Source: Psettodes erumei (Eukaryota; Chordata; Actinopteri; Pleuronectiformes; Psettodidae). From it: DNA of 64,000 bases. The stretch lies in contig JAFBJZ010000772.1 of NCBI GenBank assembly GCA_016785225.1, positions 992,001 through 1,056,000 on the forward strand, given 5' to 3'. Under the pieces are notes generated by a model. That model was not told the origin of the DNA. It saw nothing but the letters and a program-made list of their open reading frames with translations, and searched no databases. This document shows, one piece after another, positions 58,930 to 64,000 of the stretch (positions are counted from its first letter, which is position 1; the number at the start of each line of letters is the position of its first letter). A program made the position numbers and the translations under genes.

Positions 58930-61900
58930 TTACAGGACGAGGAGAAGTGACACAATTTGAAAGGGGTTGAAGTTCAGAGTGATTCCCTCTGACGTAATGT
59001 TTGCTGGCTGAGCGGGGTCCTGTCTCTCCAGGAGATCGCAACTGAGGGTGAGAACATTGTTTTGTTCTTAGTAGGCAAGACAACATCCACGACGCCAGAT
59101 ACAATACTTCTAAAAATGGAAGTACTTACTGGTAGGCCTCCTTTACAGAGAGGGTGGTGCAGAGAGTCGCAGTGGTACTGCTCCCATGTGACTCATAGAG
59201 TCGGACTACAAGTGCTCCCTTCCGGTCCTCAGCCTGTTATGGTAAATAGAGTAAATAATGTTAATGGGAAAAGTGGATCAAGTCAACTTAGATCAAGTTC
59301 AATGTTTATTGGACACCTGTTTGATGGTCTCCAGGATGACTGCCTCAGTGCTGACGTAAAAGGCACTGCATGGCACAGTGTCAGGAGTGCACTGGATTAA
59401 CCTCAGCGGGAAATTAAGGTTGTACGCACATTGGATTACAGATGCATCTTGGAAGGATCCTATACAAAATGCAGGATTATCACACGTTACTTATATGTTT
59501 AACCAGTTACACGGTCCCAGTTTTGATTCTAATAAATATTTAATGTTTTCATAAAAACATCAAAAGGACAAATAAAACCTGCGTGTGGCATGACTGCATA
59601 GGTGAAATGGTGAGTTCCCATGTCAGCACTGGCATCTGGGGCCTTGGATGCTCTCAGTCTAAGACAAAGACATTTACTGTTAAATGATATCTAACTTGGT
59701 GTAACTGAACTGAAGCATCTGGTGGGGAAAGCTCACAGGGACAGCGTCATGGTGTTCTTGTGGACTGAATAGCCGTATTTGCAGTCATTCAGCAGTGCAA
59801 CTCCAAAGTTGTGCTCTGACAAGTCTGCCCACTTGTGACCCCAAACCTGAGAAAGAAACCATGATGAAAAACAGTAGAGACAATAAAAAGCACTTCAGTA
59901 GCATCACTGGCGCCTGCTGTCCTACAATTTAGGTGTGCAGGGCCACAACAGGACACAAGGCGCTGCTGTCAAATATCTGTGAAGCACCACTGTACATTAA
60001 GATAAAACTGGAACTTACTCGTCCACTTTACTCCATAGTGCCGTACCTCAAATCTGGCCCAGTCCCATGAAGTGTTCCTGTGTGTGGGTCTCTGCAGATG
60101 GCCAAACTGGATCTCATATGTAGCATTGGGGCTGTGCACTCGCACTGGGAACTCAACCTTGAGAAACTTGTGTGACTCTGCCCATTCAACCTGAGAGCGT
60201 AGGATGCAATACTAGGCATTTCATTTCTGGACATTGGAAGAACTCACCTCTAAATTTCTACAGATATCATTTAAATTTTAAATCTACCTTTGTGTTGAAT
60301 TTGATGTAAGGACACACAGCGTCCATGACAATCTCCTGTGTGATAGTGCTTTTATCACTGATCCTGAGGGTGAAGCTGACAGTGCCTCGAAGCCCACCTG
60401 AGGACACCACATGAACGGGCTGCACCACCTCCAGCACCAACTTTCTATGAGGACATAGTTTCATGTCTAGATTAACTGCAAATACTCAGATGTGTTTCAA
60501 GGTGGTGAAAGATAAATGAATAATGAGTGACACCTTGTCTGAAGATGGTAGTCCATTACATCCCATGCATCCCAGTACAGCGGGACGTCGTCGAACATGA
60601 CAAATTGGTTCCCATGACTGTTGTCAGAGATGGCTTCTCTGAAATCAACAAATGGAGAACCAGATGTTAAATTATTAATGTTCGTGTTGTAATAGGCCCA
60701 GATGTTTCATGTGGTTTTACAGCACCTGTTTGCATTGACCAAACAGAGTGAAGCCAAAGTGCCGTCTTTTTTAATGATTGCTTGTAAAATCCCATTCTCC
60801 ATGAGGACGGTGCCATCGGCCTGTAATGTCACATAGCAGCTCCGTTATCCAAATGAAATCACAACAAAGCTAAATGCATTAAATTCTCTCCATACTTTAA
60901 ACAGTAGGTACCTGAACAGTGACAGAGACGCCAGTCACAGGCTTTGTGTCTTTGACAGGAGATAAGCTGACACTGGGAATTCTGACCAGAGCTAAAATAA
61001 CACACCACACAGCATTAGATACAAAAATGTAGTTTGGAGTTTCAACAACATAGTTATTATAAGTATCTAACATACCAAGGTCAGGTTTACCAGCACCATC
61101 TTGAATCTCGATGACTTCATGGCGCTCCCATGGCAGAGAGTTGAACACACCAGCACTGTTTCCATTTGATCCCAGAGCTCCACACGCATCTTGCAGAAGT
61201 GCAGTACCCTCACTGCGGATATCTAAGACACAGTGTGATGTACTTTGTGGAGAACTGTATAGAGATATGAATTTAATTTTAATGAGCAGCTGCTGTAATG
61301 AAATTTGTACCTTCATAATACCTGAGAGCATCCTCCACAACCATCTCTATACAGCTTCCAGGGATCACATCATGGAACTGGTTTAGAAGAAGCAACCTGA
61401 AAAGGGAAAAATGAAACTGTCTTAATATAATAACAACACAGACCATCTTTTAAATCTATTGTCATCATTAAACTTGGATGTGTCTGGACCTCCAGAGCTC
61501 CTGCAGTTTTTCCACAGGATATGGAAATGTCCTGTCCCGACACATGGCCAAGCTGCTGGCTACCTCCACGTCATGAAGGAGGGTTTCACACTTTCGGTTC
61601 CCTTGTTTAATCTGCAAACAACAAAGAGAGCATGAAGATAACTTTATTTTATACAGTACAAATATTTTAACTGTGATAGCACACAAGTAGTTTATTTTAT
61701 CGTCCACTTTATTTCTATTTTGTGGTGTTCTGTGGGAGTTATTTTGTAAAGTGCTAGTGGTAGTTTTTAACTATTCACTAGATTAATGCTGCCATTCTGC
61801 TTTTACTTATCTAAATTTAATAATTCATATTTTGAAAAATATTTTTAGATTTATAAATCTACTATTTCCCAGTCTGACCAAGAGTGATTATTTACAACTA

Positions 61901-63617
61901 AAAATAAGTATTTCTGCATTTCATAGCACACTTCACACATAGCACTTTTTCTTATACCTGTGCCTGTGTTGTGTAGGTTCCATTGTGCAGCTCCAGAAAG
62001 AGCTCTCCAGTCCAGGTACACAGCAGAGCTGAGTCAGCCCGAAGCTGAAAGAAAAGTTTGTCTGGACTAGACATCTGGACTCTGAAACACCCAAGAGAGG
62101 GCAAAGGAAGTGAGCAATAGCCTTATCTTTAAAATTTTTTTACTCATTCTGACTAAAAGATGACTGTTTATTAGTGTTAGTGTTGTAATAGTGTTGTTCA
62201 CAATGATCAATAGACAATACTCATATCCTACAGTATTTCACAAACTTGCCACGTTCTGCTTCCTACATGTTTACACAACCCTTTGATTCATAAAAATCCC
62301 ACAATGAAAACAGATAATAATGACTAAAGTATTCATGGGAAGAGTTTCCGGCTCAGTTTGGGCTTGGTCATCGTTGCTGACGAGCACTGACTGTCAGTGT
62401 CAGGACCAAACTGACCTGGGAAGTCCATCTGTGTCCTGGATCTGACGCAGTCTGTCCAGCATCAGCTGCGTGGGTCCCCCACCGCCGTCGCCAAAACCAA
62501 ACAACACTGCGCTGTGGTTGGCTCTTCCTTTGTCTTTGTTATTTTTCACAGTTTTCACAAGCTGCAGGCAAAGAAAAAGCTGGGTGCATTGGAGATTTTT
62601 GAGGATTGTAAAATTTTCGCTCCGCATATACAGTGACGTATGCCCATGAGACCATACTCACATCTTCAATCTTGCCCTTCATTTCATAGGAATTTCCTGG
62701 TGGGAAGTGTGTTAAAACCTTGGATCCATCCAGACCTTCCCAGAAAAACGTGTTGTGCTTTTGGAAAGAGAGATCAAAACTGACAATCGAGACTTTTCTA
62801 CTTTTTTAAAGCTAACGTGTACCACCAACTTACAGGAAAGCTGTTCACTAAGTTCCAGCTTAGCTTCTGTGTCAGAAAGTTGGAAATGCCACAACCCTGC
62901 ATTATTTGAGGAAGCTGAGCAGAGTAGCCAAATGTATCTGGAAGCCAGAACTAGAAAGTAAAGAGAAAATATATAATTTTTATTATGTACTCCTGAAAGT
63001 GGCCGCAAATGTAGCACATACTTTACATCAAGGTTAACTCAGGTCATGTACATATGTTTTATGAATCCCCACCTCTTTGCAGTGGATCCCAAACTCTTTG
63101 TAAAAGAAGCGCTGGCCCTCCAGGAACTGCCTGACCATGGACTCACCTGAAGGCAGATTTCCATCCTGATGGTCAGACAAGTTATTAGAACTTGATGTAC
63201 TGCATATAAGAAAAGAGCTGGATGACAGCAGGGAAAATAATATAACTAAATTCATAACACGCATGTGATTTATTTCTGGGATCATGTTTACCATTTCCAC
63301 CCACGTTCCTCCAACTGGAATAAATTGGCCTTCCTTCACGTAGTGCTGGATCTGGGAGAAGAGTCCTGGGTACCAGCTCTTTACCCACTGGAACTGCTGG
63401 GCCTGGACAAAAAGTCAACAGGTTCTAAACTAAAAGATGACCACTCTGATTTTTACAGAACCATTGTGGCATGTGTCATATAAAACTACACTGGTATGGA
63501 ATTGCAGTACCTGAGAGCAAGTAAACACAAACTCTGGGTTCTTCTCCATTAAACGGATCACTGTCACCCAACTTCGGCCACATTTGCGAATGGTCTCCTC
63601 ATAGGGCCACAGCCAGG
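58930..63617 (-). CDS. man2c1: Cytosolic alpha-mannosidase 2C1, 3' part of gene (20 exons; 5' end outside window)
   Basis: MAN2C1 (glycoside hydrolase family 38) trims free oligomannosides in the cytosol. Exons 5' to 3' (minus): 63511-63617, 63292-63402, 63073-63165, 62834-62950, 62662-62757, 62416-62561, 61958-62081, 61490-61611, 61311-61396, 61076-61222, 60912-60991, 60726-60820, 60534-60638, 60288-60444, 60047-60190, 59737-59846, 59579-59658, 59317-59459, 59130-59233, 58930-59041. Phases agree: 758 aa matching human from about residue 261 to the end. The first exon begins AWLWPYEETIRKC, just after the metal-binding His-x-Asp, which must lie on an exon beyond 64,000. WLPDTFGYS holds the GH38 nucleophile Asp (codon 62,936-62,938); LNQFHDVIPGS holds the His-Asp metal-site pair (61,369-61,374). 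FGFGDGGGGPTQ, LYWDAWDVMDYHLQT and VWGHKWADLSEHNFGVALL are also family-typical. The C-terminus (FNPFQIVSLLLVL) ends at TAA. No broken exon seen. Bases 63,618-64,000 are intron. Confidence 0.97.
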
Positions 63618-64000
63618 CTGTAAATAAAATAGAATCTCTCAGATGTTGCAAGAATTTATGTGTATTTTGTAATCATTATTTTTACTTATAAAATGAGGAT
63701 GGTATTGTAAAAAAGTTAAATGAAAGACTCCAAAGCAATCATTGTTGTTGCAGGTTTTTCTCTCTTTTCATTGAAGAGCCCATGGTTCTAAAGTGTTAAA
63801 ATGTCTTATGAGAATTTAGCCTAATTAGCCTAAATAAAATATTTGAAAATGTATCATTTGAATCAGTGCATGCCTAATTCAAGAACAGGTGATAAGTCTG
63901 ATTGTAGATGTAGATACTGTAGATGCTACCTTTTGGTATTTGACAGTTTTTAAAAATCAGTGCTACAGATTGACATTTCATTGAGACCTGAGTCTATGTG

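Overview
The window is vertebrate nuclear DNA, almost certainly from a ray-finned (teleost) fish. Genes have many short exons with GT-AG introns, AATAAA/ATTAAA polyadenylation signals and AT-rich intergenic DNA. The six proteins I could assemble are orthologues of genes on human chromosome 15q24, diverged from human to about the degree expected for a fish. There are no prokaryotic-style operons and no viral genes. The species cannot be fixed from the sequence alone.

Layout. Bases 1 to about 20,150 look like a gene desert: I found no supportable coding exon, only simple repeats, a C-rich quadruplex-type tract and an 84-codon open stretch at the extreme left edge. At 20.16-21.1 kb there is a small CpG-richer island with good minus-strand splice signals, possibly a two-exon noncoding transcript. 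From 23.8 kb rightwards the window is gene-dense: stra6 (+, 23,828-35,335, 17 coding exons, 664 aa), islr2 (-, 37,922-40,069, one coding exon, 715 aa), sema7a (-, 45,454-51,847, 14 coding exons, 653 aa), commd4 (+, 52,380-54,576, 8 coding exons, 198 aa), neil1 (+, 55,976-58,584, 9 coding exons, 412 aa) and man2c1 (-, 58,930-63,617, the last 20 coding exons; the 5' part lies beyond the right edge). I assembled all spliced frames by hand; every junction keeps phase from exon to exon.

Arrangement. stra6 and islr2 are tail-to-tail, sema7a and commd4 are head-to-head across 532 bp, and neil1 and man2c1 are tail-to-tail with only 345 bp between stop codons. The genes do not form one pathway: vitamin A uptake (stra6), neural cell-surface and axon guidance (islr2, sema7a), COMMD/Commander trafficking (commd4), base-excision repair (neil1) and cytosolic glycan breakdown (man2c1). 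The linkage is an ancestral synteny block. In human, SEMA7A and the COMMD4-NEIL1-MAN2C1 trio lie in the same band but far apart, and CCDC33 and CYP11A1 sit between STRA6 and SEMA7A; here they do not.

I see no clearly novel system. The best second looks are protein-level departures from functional motifs mapped in human: STRA6 retinol-binding-protein contact residues, the SEMA7A RGD replaced by KID, and a genome-encoded Lys at the NEIL1 recoding site. Others are a cluster of AGGTCA half-sites in a stra6 intron, a perfect hairpin in another stra6 intron, an inverted-repeat MITE, splice-site oddities in sema7a, commd4 and neil1, and the candidate unannotated transcript at 20-21 kb.
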